Shown in pieces: positions 24,077 through 32,851 of a DNA stretch of 64,000 bases (position 1 is its first letter; the number at the start of each line of letters is the position of its first letter). Location: NCBI RefSeq assembly GCF_000763805.1, contig NZ_JRKS01000010.1, forward strand, positions 1 through 64,000, in the 5' to 3' direction. This DNA is from Paracoccus sphaerophysae (GTDB lineage: Bacteria > Pseudomonadota > Alphaproteobacteria > Rhodobacterales > Rhodobacteraceae). The notes beneath the pieces were generated by a model, which did not search any database, was not told the DNA's origin, and was given only the letters and a program-made list of their open reading frames with translations. The position numbers and the translations under genes were made by a program.

Positions 24077-25177
24077 ATGGACAGGGTCGGCTGCATCGTG
24101 ATCGGCGCGGGGGTCGTCGGCTTGGCCGCGGCGCGCGCGCTGGCCCTGCGCGGGGTCGAATTGGTGATCCTGGAACGCGCCGCCGCCATCGGCACCGAGA
24201 CCAGTTCGCGCAATTCCGAGGTGATCCACGCCGGGATCTATTACCCGCAGGACAGCCTCAAGGCGCGGCTGTGCGTCGCGGGGCGCCGGATGCTGTGTGA
24301 CTACGCCGCGGCGCGGGACGTGCCGCACCGGCGCTGCGGCAAGCTGATCGTGGCGACCTCGGCCGCGCAGGTAGCGACGCTGGACGCGATCCGCGCGCAG
24401 GCGGCCGCGAATGGCGTGGCGCTGCAGCCGCTGACGGCTGCAGAAGCGCAGGCGCTGGAACCGGCGCTGGCCTGCCACGCGGCGCTGATGTCGCCCGACA
24501 CCGGCATCGTGGACAGCCACGCGCTGATGGCGGCGCTGCTGGCCGATGCCGAAGAAGCCGGGGCGCTGCTGGCGCTGGGGACCGAGGTTACCGGCGTCAC
24601 CCCCGAGGCGCGGGGCTTCGTCGTCCACACCCGCTCGGGCAGCGAAGACTTCGCCCTGGCCGCCGACCGGGTGGTCAACGCCGCCGGTCTGTGGGCCTCG
24701 GAGGTCGCCGCCCGCATCGAGGGGCTGGGCCCGGCCCACGTCCCGCAGATCCGCTATGCCCGCGGCAGCTATTACGCCGCGCCGGGCCGGGCGGTGTTCT
24801 CGCGGCTGATCTACCCGGTCGCGGAACCCGGCGGCCTCGGCGTCCACCTGACGCTCGACCTGGGTGGGGCGATGCGCTTCGGGCCGGATGTCGAATGGAT
24901 CGACGCCATCGACTACCGCGTGAACCCGACCCGCCGCGCCCATTTCGAAACCGAGATCCGCCGCTACTGGCCCGGCCTGCCCGCCGATGCGCTCGCCCCG
25001 ACCTATTGCGGCATTCGCCCCAAGATCAGCGGCCCGGGCGAGCCCGCCGCCGATTTCCGCATCGACGGCCCCGACCGCCACGGCGTCCCCGGCCTCGTCA
25101 ACCTGTTCGGCATCGAAAGCCCCGGCCTCACCGCCTCGCTGGCGATCGCAGAGACCGTCGCCGACCTGCTGGGCTAG
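24077..25177 (+). CDS. FAD-dependent oxidoreductase, L-2-hydroxyglutarate dehydrogenase/oxidase-like
   Basis: 366-residue DAO-family flavoprotein. The FAD loop [20 protein letters not shown] is at residues 5-24, followed by [15 protein letters not shown], which is characteristic of the LhgO/L2HGDH group, and the C-terminal [14 protein letters not shown] closing motif. The likely reaction is oxidation of L-2-hydroxyglutarate to 2-oxoglutarate, though other 2-hydroxy acids or amines are possible. The ATG at 24077 gives the flavin motif at the expected position. Confidence 0.8.
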   Translation: MDRVGCIVIGAGVVGLAAARALALRGVELVILERAAAIGTETSSRNSEVIHAGIYYPQDSLKARLCVAGRRMLCDYAAARDVPHRRCGKLIVATSAAQVATLDAIRAQAAANGVALQPLTAAEAQALEPALACHAALMSPDTGIVDSHALMAALLADAEEAGALLALGTEVTGVTPEARGFVVHTRSGSEDFALAADRVVNAAGLWASEVAARIEGLGPAHVPQIRYARGSYYAAPGRAVFSRLIYPVAEPGGLGVHLTLDLGGAMRFGPDVEWIDAIDYRVNPTRRAHFETEIRRYWPGLPADALAPTYCGIRPKISGPGEPAADFRIDGPDRHGVPGLVNLFGIESPGLTASLAIAETVADLLG

Positions 25178-25243
25178 CTTCTTCTTTGCAGAAATATCCC
25201 ACGGGATGAACGCATGCGTTCATGAGGGTGTGAAACCCCCGTG
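25178..25243. repeat. dispersed intergenic element, copy C with inserted palindrome
   Basis: CTTCTTCTTTGCAGAAATAT then CCCACGGG, then an 18-base perfect palindrome ATGAACGCATGCGTTCAT (25206-25223), then GGGTGTGAAACCCCC. Compared with copy D at 32791, the palindrome replaces the GGGTCCG part of the element. It lies between the convergent FAD oxidoreductase and rlmN genes. Confidence 0.6.
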
Positions 25244-25249
25244 GCAGCG

Positions 25250-26470
25250 CTACAGCCCCGCCTCGGCCGCCACCTGAGCGGCGGACTTGCGCCCCCGCTC
25301 GGTCGCTGATTTCAGCTGCCCGCAGGCGGCCATGATGTCCTCGCCCCGCGGGGTGCGGATCGGCGAGGCGTAACCGGCCTTGTAGATGATGTCGGCGAAG
25401 GCCTCGATCCGGTCCCACGACGACCGGCGATAGGGCGCGCCGGGCCATTCGTTGAAGGGGATCAGGTTGATCTTTGCCGGGATGCCGCGAATCAGCCGGA
25501 TCAGGCGGCGCGCATCGTCGTCGCTGTCGTTCACCCCGTCGAGCATGACGTATTCGAAGGTGATCCGCTCGCTGTTCGACAGCCGAGGATAGTCGCGCAG
25601 GGCGCCCAGCAGCTCGTCGATGTTCCAGCGCTTGTTGATCGGCACCAGCCGGTCGCGCACCGCGTCGGTGGTGGCGTGGAAGCTGACCGCGAGCAGGCAG
25701 CCGATCTCTTCGGCCGTGCGCGCGATCTCGGGCACCACGCCCGAGGTCGAGAGCGTGATCCGCCGGCGCGACAGCGACAGCCCCTCGCCGTCCATCACCA
25801 CCCGCATCGCGTCGCGGACGTTGTCGAAGTTGTAGAGCGGCTCGCCCATCCCCATCAGCACGAGGTTCGACACCAGCCGCGTCTCATCCTTGGGCGCGCC
25901 GGGTTCGGGCCATTCGCCCAGATCGTCGCGGGCGACCATCAGCTGCCCGACGATTTCCCCGGCGGTCAGGTTGCGGACCAGCTTCTGCGTGCCGGTGTGG
26001 CAGAAGGAACAGGTCAGCGTGCAGCCGACCTGAGAGCTGACGCACAGCGTGCCGCGGTTGTCCTCGGGGATGTAGACCGTCTCGACCTCGTGCCCGCCGG
26101 CGATGCGCAGCAGGTATTTGCGGGTGCCGTCCTCGCTGACCTGGCGGGTGACGACCTCGGGGACGGCGATCTCGAACCGCTCGGCCAGAAAGGCGCGATA
26201 GTCCTTGGCAAGGTTGGTCATGGCCGTAAAGTCGCGCACTCCCCAGTGATAGACCCACTGCCAGATCTGGCCGACCCGCATCCTGGCCTGACGCTCCGGC
26301 GTGCCGGCCGCGATCAGCGCGTCGCGCAGCTGGTCGCGGGTCAGCCCGACGATGTTGATCCGCAAGGCCGGTTCCATCCGGCGCGGGATCGTCACCACGT
26401 CCTGCGTGATGGGCGCGCCCGCAAGGCCGCCGGGCGCGGCGACAGGGGGGATGGTCGGGTGCGAGGTCAT
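25250..26470 (-). CDS. rlmN: dual-specificity 23S rRNA/tRNA adenine-C2 methyltransferase RlmN
   Basis: Radical SAM enzyme methylating A2503 of 23S rRNA and A37 of certain tRNAs. The 406-residue product has the cluster motif [11 protein letters not shown] (CxxxCxxC), the [16 protein letters not shown] segment, and the methyl-carrying Cys in the C-terminal [12 protein letters not shown]. The N-terminus is about 30 residues longer than E. coli RlmN (384). It is followed by the convergent FAD oxidoreductase gene. Confidence 0.95.
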   Translation of the reverse strand: MTSHPTIPPVAAPGGLAGAPITQDVVTIPRRMEPALRINIVGLTRDQLRDALIAAGTPERQARMRVGQIWQWVYHWGVRDFTAMTNLAKDYRAFLAERFEIAVPEVVTRQVSEDGTRKYLLRIAGGHEVETVYIPEDNRGTLCVSSQVGCTLTCSFCHTGTQKLVRNLTAGEIVGQLMVARDDLGEWPEPGAPKDETRLVSNLVLMGMGEPLYNFDNVRDAMRVVMDGEGLSLSRRRITLSTSGVVPEIARTAEEIGCLLAVSFHATTDAVRDRLVPINKRWNIDELLGALRDYPRLSNSERITFEYVMLDGVNDSDDDARRLIRLIRGIPAKINLIPFNEWPGAPYRRSSWDRIEAFADIIYKAGYASPIRTPRGEDIMAACGQLKSATERGRKSAAQVAAEAGL

Positions 26471-26493
26471 CGGTGCAGGATCCGTCGGTTCGG

Positions 26494-26529
26494 AAAAATC
26501 ATGGGGCCGCCCTCAGATGGGGCGGCCCC
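26494..26529 (-). terminator. intrinsic terminator of the ialB-like gene
   Basis: On the minus strand a ten-base-pair stem (26529-26520 paired with 26512-26503, GGGGCCGCCC type) is followed within a few bases by TTTTT (26498-26494). It lies between the IalB-like gene and rlmN on the same strand, so it separates the two transcripts. Confidence 0.75.
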
Positions 26530-26566
26530 TTGCATAGCACAAGCGCAGGCGGCGCGGCAGCGCAGA

Positions 26567-27088
26567 TTACTTGCAGCTTTCCTTGGCCTTGTTGGTCATC
26601 GCCGTGATGCCCGACAGCGAGAACGTGTCGGCGGTGTGGGTGCCACGCGACGACCGCGCCTTGAACACGGCATCGGTCCCGGCGCGCAGGGCGCTGATCA
26701 GCTTGGCGTCCTCGTCGGGCGAGCCGGTCCACGCGTTCTCGCCTTCGGTGAACAGCTTGAAGCTGTTGCTGCCGATGGTCACGTCCACGGTCGAATCCGG
26801 CGCGAACGGGTAGCCGCCCTGGAACGAGACCTCGCCGTTCTGGCCGGGACGATAGGCGATATACAGGCGGATGTCGCTGCGCGTCACCTCTTTGGGGTTG
26901 CCTTCGGCATCGGTGTTCTTGCTGGATTTCGGGGGCGAGACGGCCCAGCATTCCTTGGGATCGGTGCCCCCGAACGCGGTCCAGGCGCCCTCGCTGCCCA
27001 GCACCGACGGTTCGGCCGCCAGCACCGGCGACGCCAGCGACGTCAGCAGTGCCGCGGCAAGGCCGAGGTGAAGGATGGATTTCGTCAT
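26567..27088 (-). CDS. invasion associated locus B (IalB) family periplasmic protein
   Basis: 173 residues with a signal peptide (MTKSILHLGLAAALLTSLAS, cleavage after AL-A-A near 25). The mature part has WTAFGGTDPKECWAVSPPKSS, IRLYIAYRPGQNGEVSF and a terminal KAKESCK, matching the IalB fold with its two Cys (one in ECWA, one at the C-terminus) likely disulfide-bonded. In Bartonella the family is linked to host cell invasion; in free-living alphaproteobacteria the role is unknown. Confidence 0.8.
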   Translation of the reverse strand: MTKSILHLGLAAALLTSLASPVLAAEPSVLGSEGAWTAFGGTDPKECWAVSPPKSSKNTDAEGNPKEVTRSDIRLYIAYRPGQNGEVSFQGGYPFAPDSTVDVTIGSNSFKLFTEGENAWTGSPDEDAKLISALRAGTDAVFKARSSRGTHTADTFSLSGITAMTNKAKESCK

Positions 27089-27234
27089 GCTCGTGGCCTC
27101 CTGCAGCCCCGGTTCGGCCCGGGTTGTAACGGATCGGTGGTCTTGCGACCGGATGTGGCCTAGATAACCGGAAAACCGGGGCGCGCAAAACCCCCGGGGG
27201 CGGGAAATCGCGCATTTGTCAAAGGGACTTGCAC

Positions 27235-28233
27235 ATGGCGGCGGCCGATCTGATTGAACTGTGGCGCGGCGGCCTGATGGAAAGCGTCCATCGCGGTCAC
27301 GCGGTGGTCTGGGACCGCGGCGGCATGGTCGCCGCCTGGGGTGACGCGGATGCGGTGATCTTTCCGCGGTCCTCGTGCAAGATGCTGCAGGCGCTGCCGC
27401 TGATCGAAAGCGGCGCGGCGGACGCGGCGGGGCTGGGGACGGAACAGCTGGCGCTGGCCTGCGCCAGTCACCAGGGTGCCCGGATCCATGTCGACCGGGT
27501 CGCGGCGTGGCTGGACGGGCTGGGGCTGGCCGAGCCCGACCTGCGCTGCGGCGCCCACATGCCCAACGATCCCCCGGAAAACCGCCGCCTGACCTGCTCG
27601 GACGAGGCGCCCTGCCAGCTGCATAACAACTGTTCGGGCAAGCACGCGGGCTTTCTGACCTGGACCCGCCATCACCGCGCCGGGCCGGATTATCACGAAC
27701 CCGACCACCCGCTGCAGCAGGCCGTCCGGCGCGTCTTCGAGGAGGTGACCGACGAGACCTCGCCCGGTTACGGCATCGACGGCTGTTCGGCGCCGAACTT
27801 CGCCACCTCGGTCAGCGGCCTTGCGCGGGCGATGTCGGCCTTTGCCGTGGCGGCCTCGGGCGAGGGCAGCGGCGCGCGGACCGCGGCGATGCGGCGGCTG
27901 ACCCGGGCGATGACCGCGCATCCCGATCTGGTCGCGGGCGAGGGCCGGGCCTGCACCGAGCTGATGCGCGCGATGGGCGGCCGGGTCGCCGTCAAGACCG
28001 GGGCCGAGGCGGTGTTCGTCGCCATCGCCCCCGACAGGGGCCTGGGCATCGCGCTGAAGGTCGCGGACGGCGCCACCCGCGCGTCCGAGGCGGCGATCAC
28101 CGCGCTGCTGGTACGGCTCGGGCTGCTGGACGCGGGCCACCCGGTGGTCGGCAAGTATCTGACCGACCCGCTGCGCAACTGGCGCGGCATCGCGGTGGCC
28201 GAACGGCGGCTGGCGACCGGCTTCGACGCATGA
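27235..28233 (+). CDS. L-asparaginase II family protein (Rhizobium-type)
   Basis: 332 residues resembling the Rhizobium etli AnsA-type asparaginases, which differ from the E. coli enzymes. Visible family blocks: IFPRSSCKMLQALPLI, CASHQGARIHVDRV, LHNNCSGKHAGFLT and YGIDGCSAPNFA. It would hydrolyse asparagine to aspartate and ammonia. AAAGGG eight bases upstream supports the ATG at 27235; a TTG two codons earlier is in frame. Divergent from the IalB-like gene. Confidence 0.85.
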   Translation: MAAADLIELWRGGLMESVHRGHAVVWDRGGMVAAWGDADAVIFPRSSCKMLQALPLIESGAADAAGLGTEQLALACASHQGARIHVDRVAAWLDGLGLAEPDLRCGAHMPNDPPENRRLTCSDEAPCQLHNNCSGKHAGFLTWTRHHRAGPDYHEPDHPLQQAVRRVFEEVTDETSPGYGIDGCSAPNFATSVSGLARAMSAFAVAASGEGSGARTAAMRRLTRAMTAHPDLVAGEGRACTELMRAMGGRVAVKTGAEAVFVAIAPDRGLGIALKVADGATRASEAAITALLVRLGLLDAGHPVVGKYLTDPLRNWRGIAVAERRLATGFDA

Positions 28234-28333
28234 CCCCTGCGGGGCGCGCCGGCTGACCGGCTGGCCGACCCCCCACAAATCACCTAGCGGCTGCGGGACA
28301 TGAACTGTTAATCAGGGACCGGGGCAGAAGGTG

Positions 28334-28582
28334 ATGTCAGGCGGCTATGGCCGCGACCAGTTCATCTTCGATGGCGGCCGCGACATGATCCGCGACTTCG
28401 ACGCCGCCCAGTGCGAGCTGATCCGCATCAACGTGGACGGCTTCGACAGCTATGACGACGTCATGGCGGTGGCGACCCAGCAGGGCGACGACGCGGTCTT
28501 CACGCTCGGCCAATGGAAGGTCCTCACGCTGGACAACGTCAAGCTGTCGGAACTGAGCGCGGACCACTTCTTCTTCGCCTGA
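28334..28582 (+). CDS. short RTX-type C-terminal domain protein (orphan)
   Basis: 82 residues. The start MSGGYGRDQFIFDGGRDMIRD resembles a hemolysin-type calcium-binding GGxGxDxFxF repeat, and the rest (FDSYDDVMAVATQQGDDAVF ... LDNVKLSELSADHFFF) looks like the C-terminal tail of type I-secreted RTX proteins. No upstream RTX body is present: the preceding 100 bases are non-coding. AGAAGG at 28324-28329 supports initiation at 28334, so it may be a stand-alone gene or the remnant of a larger one. Confidence 0.6.
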   Translation: MSGGYGRDQFIFDGGRDMIRDFDAAQCELIRINVDGFDSYDDVMAVATQQGDDAVFTLGQWKVLTLDNVKLSELSADHFFFA

Positions 28583-28624
28583 CCTGGGCGAACGCGCGCC
28601 CGGCGGGTCACGGCGTGCCGGGCG

Positions 28625-29374
28625 TCACAGCATCTGCCACAGCAGACGGAGCGCCAGCGCCGACGAGGTCACGACCAGCAGCGGCTTGATGACCCGCGCG
28701 CCGATCCGCATCGCCAGCCGCGCGCCCAGCCACGCCCCGGCCATCTGCCCCGCGCCCATCATCAGCCCCAGCGCCCATAGCGGGTTGCCGGTCAGCGCGA
28801 AGGCCGCCAGCCCGCCGATGTTCGACGCGAAGTTCAGCAGCTTGGTGTGCGCCGTGGCCTTGAGGATGCCATAGCCCGCCAGGGTGACGAAGCTGAGCAT
28901 GTAGAACGCCCCGGCGCCGGGCCCGATCAGCCCGTCATAGAACCCGACCGCCGTCACGGCGGTCAGCGCAAACGCTCCCGGTGCCAGACGCGCGGCCCGG
29001 TCGACGTCGTTCAGCCCCGGCTTGAAAGCGAAGAACAGCGCGATCCCGATCAGCACCACCGGCAGGACGATCCGCAGCGCCTGGGTCGGCAGCGCCGTCA
29101 CCAGCGCCGCCCCGGCGACGCCGGCGGCAAAGGCGATCGCCGCCGTGGGCAGTTGCTTGCGCAGGTCCACGAGCCCCGACCGGGCATAACTGAAGGCCGC
29201 GGTGGCGGCGCCGAAGCTGCCCTGCACCTTGTTCGTCGCCAGCGCCTGGTCGGGCGGCAGCCCGGCCAGCATCAGCACCGGCACGGTGATCAGCCCGCCG
29301 CCGCCGGCGATGGAATCGACGAAACCGGCGGCCACCGCCGCCGCAACCAGCGCCGCGATCAGCTGGGCGTCCAC
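28625..29374 (-). CDS. TSUP family (TauE/SafE) sulfite/sulfonate exporter-like membrane protein
   Basis: 249 residues with seven to eight hydrophobic segments. The signature FVDSIAGGGGLITVPVLML (residues 18-36) and the repeated-half motif FYDGLIGPGAGAFYM are typical of TSUP permeases. Transport of a sulfur-containing anion is possible; the family is broad. It starts with GTG at 29372-29374, seven bases after the hspQ stop, so the two probably share a transcript. Confidence 0.85.
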   Translation of the reverse strand: MDAQLIAALVAAAVAAGFVDSIAGGGGLITVPVLMLAGLPPDQALATNKVQGSFGAATAAFSYARSGLVDLRKQLPTAAIAFAAGVAGAALVTALPTQALRIVLPVVLIGIALFFAFKPGLNDVDRAARLAPGAFALTAVTAVGFYDGLIGPGAGAFYMLSFVTLAGYGILKATAHTKLLNFASNIGGLAAFALTGNPLWALGLMMGAGQMAGAWLGARLAMRIGARVIKPLLVVTSSALALRLLWQML

Positions 29375-29381
29375 GCGCCGC

Positions 29382-29702
29382 TCAGTTCAGGCCGTATTGC
29401 AGCGGATAGCGCCCGTCGCTGAAATCGCCAAAGCGCGCGGTCAGTTCGGGATGTTCCAGCGGCTCGCCCGAGGGGTCGGGCACGAGGTTCTGTTCCGAGA
29501 CATAGGCCACGTAATAGGTCGCCTCGGTTTCGGCATACAGGTGGTAATAGGGCTGGTCCTTGGTCGGGCGGCAATCCTCGGGGATGGACTGGTACCATTC
29601 CTCGGTGTTGGCGAATTGCGGATCGACGTCGAAAACCACGCCCCGGAACGGATGTTCCCGGTGCCGCACGACCTGTCCGATATTGTATTTCGCGGTGCGC
29701 AT
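29382..29702 (-). CDS. hspQ: heat shock protein HspQ
   Basis: 106-residue hemimethylated-DNA-binding-fold protein. The N-terminal KYNIGQVVRHREHPFRGVVF and the central YYHLYAETEATYYVAYVSEQ are the HspQ/YccV signature. E. coli HspQ destabilises mutant DnaA and is a specificity enhancer of Lon protease. The ATG at 29700-29702 gives a standard length (E. coli 105). Confidence 0.9.
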   Translation of the reverse strand: MRTAKYNIGQVVRHREHPFRGVVFDVDPQFANTEEWYQSIPEDCRPTKDQPYYHLYAETEATYYVAYVSEQNLVPDPSGEPLEHPELTARFGDFSDGRYPLQYGLN

Positions 29703-29803
29703 ATCGCCAGTCCGCCCTTGCTGTCCCGCGCATGTTTAACGCGCGACGGGCCGTGAGTAAATCCGCAGCACGCCGCGCCGGGCTGCGAGATGTCAAGAAT
29801 GCG

Positions 29804-30370
29804 TCATAAACCGCCGGCGCCGGCCTGCCAGGCCCGGACCGCCTCCAGCGGCCAGATCAGCATCAGGACGTTCAGCAGCAGCCCGTCGCGGATGAACCAT
29901 ACCGTCACCGACTCGGCCAGCACGAACAGCGCGACGCTGGCCCAGACCGGCAGCCGCCGCGCCAACCAGAACCCCAGCCACATCGCGCCGATGTCGGCCA
30001 GCGAGTTCACCACCGAGTCGCCATGGTAATCCAGCGCGATGGTCGCCGCGCGATAGCGCTCGATCACCGCGTTGGTGTTCTCGGCGATCTCCCACGCGGC
30101 CTCGACCAGCGTGGCGATGACCAGCCGCGCGCCGAGGCTCAGCCGCCGCGCGACGAGCCACAGCACCCCGTAGAAGATCAGCCCGTGCAGCACGTGGCTG
30201 GGGGTGTACCAGTCGGTCAGGTGTTGCGAGTTCTCGGCGCTGACGGTCTGGCCGTGCCACAGCTTGACATGGCCGCATTGGCAGATCGGCAGCCGGCCCA
30301 TTGCCAGCAGGATCGCCGCCGTGGCCAGCAGGATCGCGGCCAGCAGGATCGCGATGCGGCGCGTCGTCAT
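29804..30370 (-). CDS. DUF2585 (UPF0314) membrane protein
   Basis: 188 residues with four to five hydrophobic stretches. The conserved block ICQCGHVKLWHGQTVSAENS, followed by HLTDWYTPSHVLHGLIFYG and EIAENTNAVIERYR, defines the family, which is found almost only in alphaproteobacteria. No function is established. The ATG overlaps the stop of the upstream phosphoesterase gene (ATGA). Confidence 0.85.
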   Translation of the reverse strand: MTTRRIAILLAAILLATAAILLAMGRLPICQCGHVKLWHGQTVSAENSQHLTDWYTPSHVLHGLIFYGVLWLVARRLSLGARLVIATLVEAAWEIAENTNAVIERYRAATIALDYHGDSVVNSLADIGAMWLGFWLARRLPVWASVALFVLAESVTVWFIRDGLLLNVLMLIWPLEAVRAWQAGAGGL

Positions 30371-31107
30371 TCCGCGTCGGTTCCGGAGGGGTGCAGCGGC
30401 CGCGGGCCGCTGTCGTCCAGCACCCAGACTCCGGCCTCGTCGATGCGGATCGCCGTCAGCGTGCCGTCATAGGTGGCGCCGGTGTCGATGTTGACCCGGT
30501 TGCCGTAATGCGTCGCCCGGCGGACCGGGGTGTGGCCGTGGACCACCAGCACGCCGTGGTCCCGGGGGTCCTGGTGAAACGGCTTCCTGATCCACAGCAG
30601 GTCGTCCTCGATCTGCGCGTGCAGATCCAGGCCGGGGCGGATGCCGGCATGGACGAACAGCGCCTGCGGAGTGAGGTGCCAGGACGGCAGCCCGTCCAGC
30701 CAGCGGGCGTGATCGGCAGGGATCGCGGCCAGCGCCTCGGCATGGACGGCGTCCAGATCGCGCAGCATCGCGTCGTTGACGCCATAGGAGGCAAGCGTCG
30801 TGTCGGCCCCGGAATTCCGGGCGATCCAGTCCTTCTGTTCGGCAGCGCGCGGATCGATCCAGCGCGGATCGCGCAGGAAGTTCGGCAGCTGGCGGTCGTG
30901 GTTGCCCTTGACCACCAGCCAGTTCCGGCCGCGCGCCTGGCCGTCCATCAGCAGCTCGATCACGCCGCGGGAATCCGGTCCGCGGTCGATCAGGTCGCCG
31001 ACATGGACCACCAGCGCGTGGTCGCCGCCGTCGCGGGCGATGCGCTCATGCGCGGCCTCCAGCATCGCGCGCTGGCCGTGAATGTCGCCGATCGCATAGA
31101 TCCGCAT
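30367..31107 (-). CDS. metallophosphoesterase, serine/threonine protein phosphatase-like
   Basis: 246 residues with the calcineurin-type metal motifs in order: YAIGDIHGQ (GDxHG), VHVGDLIDRGPDSRGV (GDxxDRG), VVKGNHD (GNHD) and VVHGHTPVRRAT (GHT). This is the PPP-family pattern; bacterial members act as Ser/Thr/Tyr phosphatases or Ap4A hydrolases, and the sequence does not decide between them. ATGA overlap with the downstream DUF2585 gene. Confidence 0.85.
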   Translation of the reverse strand: MRIYAIGDIHGQRAMLEAAHERIARDGGDHALVVHVGDLIDRGPDSRGVIELLMDGQARGRNWLVVKGNHDRQLPNFLRDPRWIDPRAAEQKDWIARNSGADTTLASYGVNDAMLRDLDAVHAEALAAIPADHARWLDGLPSWHLTPQALFVHAGIRPGLDLHAQIEDDLLWIRKPFHQDPRDHGVLVVHGHTPVRRATHYGNRVNIDTGATYDGTLTAIRIDEAGVWVLDDSGPRPLHPSGTDAE

Positions 31108-31123
31108 CGCCGGTCCCGTCGTG

Positions 31124-31151
31124 AGAAAGCCCGGCCAGCGAACCGGCCGGG
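31124..31151 (-). terminator. probable terminator of serA
   Basis: Stem CCCGGCC / GGCCGGG (31130-31136 with 31145-31151) ten bases after the serA stop in the minus direction, followed by TTTCTC on the minus strand. Confidence 0.6.
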
Positions 31152-31160
31152 GGAAATTCG

Positions 31161-32750
31161 TCAAAGCTCGAAGCGCAGCGGGCGCACCTGCTCGAACTTG
31201 CCAGTGGCCATCAGCGCGCTGCGCACGTCCTCGCGCAGCGGCTCGTCCAGATAGGTGATGGCGATGGCGTCGCCGCCATCGGCCGCCCGGCCCAGCGTGA
31301 AGTTCGCCATGTTGACGCCCATGCCCCCCAGCGTGACGCCCAGCGTGCCGATGACGCCCGGCACGTCCTTGTTGCGGGTGTACATCATGTGCGGCCCGAT
31401 CTCGGCATCGACGTTGATGCCGCGGATCTGGATAAACCGCGGCTTGCCGTCCGAGAACACCGTCCCGGCAATGGCGCGCTCGCGGTCCGACACCATCGTG
31501 ACCTTGATATAGCCGTCATAGACGCCCGACTTGTCCTGCGTGGTGGTGGCGATCTGGATGCCACGCTCCTTGGCGACCACGGGGGCCGAGACCATGTTGG
31601 CGTCCGGGTTCACCGACTTCATCACCCCGGCGATCACCGCCGCGTTCAGCGCGTTCAGGTTCATGCCGGCGGCGACGCCGTCATACAGGATGTTGATCGC
31701 CTTGATCGGCTCGTCGGTCATCTGGCCCACGAAGGCGCCCAGATGCCCGGCCAGCTTGATCCACGGGCCCATGACGGCGGCCTCCTCGGCGGTGACCGAG
31801 GGCATGTTCAGCGCGTTCTGCACGGCGCCGGTCAGCAGATAGTCCGACATCTGCTCGGCCACCTGCAGGGCCACGTTTTCCTGCGCCTCGGTGGTCGAGG
31901 CGCCCAGATGGGGGGTCACGACGACGTTCGGCAGACCGAACAGCGGGCTTTCCGTCGCCGGCTCGGTGGCGAAGACGTCCAGCGCGGCGCCGGCGACATG
32001 GCCCGATTTCAGCAGTTCGGCCAGCGCGGTCTCGTCGATCAGCCCGCCGCGGGCGGCGTTGATGATGCGCACGCCCTTCTTCGTCTTGGCGAGGTTCTCG
32101 GCCGACAGGATGTTGCGGGTCTTGTCGGTCAGCGGCACGTGCAGCGTGATGAAGTCGGCGCGGGCCAGCAGTTCGTCCAGCTCGACCTTGGTGGCGCCGA
32201 TCTCCTTGGCGCGCTCGTCGGACAGGAAGGGGTCATAGGCCAGCACCTTCATGTGCAGCCCGCGGGCGCGGTCGATGACGATGCCGCCGATATTGCCGGC
32301 GCCGATCACGCCCAGCGTCTTGTTGAACAGCTCGACGCCCATGAAGCGGTTCTTTTCCCACTTCCCGGCGTGGGTCGACACCGACGCCTCGGGCAGTTGC
32401 CGGGCGACCGCGAACATCAGCGCGACGGCGTGTTCGGCGGTGGTGACGCTGTTGCCGAACGGCGTGTTCATGACGATCACGCCCTTTTTCGAGGCCGCCG
32501 GAATATCGACGTTGTCCACGCCGATCCCGGCCCGGCCGATGACCTTCAGCCGAGTGGCCTTTTCCAGCAGCTTGTCGGTGACCTTGGTCGCCGACCGGAT
32601 CGCGAGCCCGTCGTAATTGCCGATGATCTCGGCCAGCTTGTCCTTGTCCTTGCCCAGATCGGGCATGTAATCCACCTCGACCCCGCGATCGCGGAAGATC
32701 TGGACGGCGGTTTCGCTCAGCGCGTCGGAAACCAGAACCTTGGGTGCCAT
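31161..32750 (-). CDS. serA: D-3-phosphoglycerate dehydrogenase SerA
   Basis: First step of serine synthesis: 3-phosphoglycerate to 3-phosphohydroxypyruvate with NAD. The 529-residue long form has GRAGIGVDNVDIPAASKKG, the NAD loop LGVIGAGNIGGIV, the catalytic Arg in INAARGGLIDE and His in VVTPHLGASTTEAQ, an allosteric substrate-binding domain, and a C-terminal ACT domain (about 455-529) for serine feedback. It follows serC by 101 bases containing a dispersed repeat. Confidence 0.95.
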   Translation of the reverse strand: MAPKVLVSDALSETAVQIFRDRGVEVDYMPDLGKDKDKLAEIIGNYDGLAIRSATKVTDKLLEKATRLKVIGRAGIGVDNVDIPAASKKGVIVMNTPFGNSVTTAEHAVALMFAVARQLPEASVSTHAGKWEKNRFMGVELFNKTLGVIGAGNIGGIVIDRARGLHMKVLAYDPFLSDERAKEIGATKVELDELLARADFITLHVPLTDKTRNILSAENLAKTKKGVRIINAARGGLIDETALAELLKSGHVAGAALDVFATEPATESPLFGLPNVVVTPHLGASTTEAQENVALQVAEQMSDYLLTGAVQNALNMPSVTAEEAAVMGPWIKLAGHLGAFVGQMTDEPIKAINILYDGVAAGMNLNALNAAVIAGVMKSVNPDANMVSAPVVAKERGIQIATTTQDKSGVYDGYIKVTMVSDRERAIAGTVFSDGKPRFIQIRGINVDAEIGPHMMYTRNKDVPGVIGTLGVTLGGMGVNMANFTLGRAADGGDAIAITYLDEPLREDVRSALMATGKFEQVRPLRFEL

Positions 32751-32790
32751 TCTATGCTCCTGCAAAGGGACGGGCCTCGGACCTCGCGTC

Positions 32791-32846
32791 CCTTCTTCTT
32801 TGTGAAAATATCCCACGGGGGTCCGGGGGTGTGAAACCCCCGGTGC
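32791..32846. repeat. dispersed intergenic element, copy D
   Basis: CCTTCTTCTTTGTGAAAATA then TCCCACGGGGGTCC and a hairpin with stem CCGGGGGT..ACCCCCGG (32823-32842, loop GTGAA). It lies between serC and serA, which are transcribed in the same direction, so if it terminates it would attenuate serA relative to serC. Confidence 0.65.
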
Positions 32847-32851
32847 AACGG

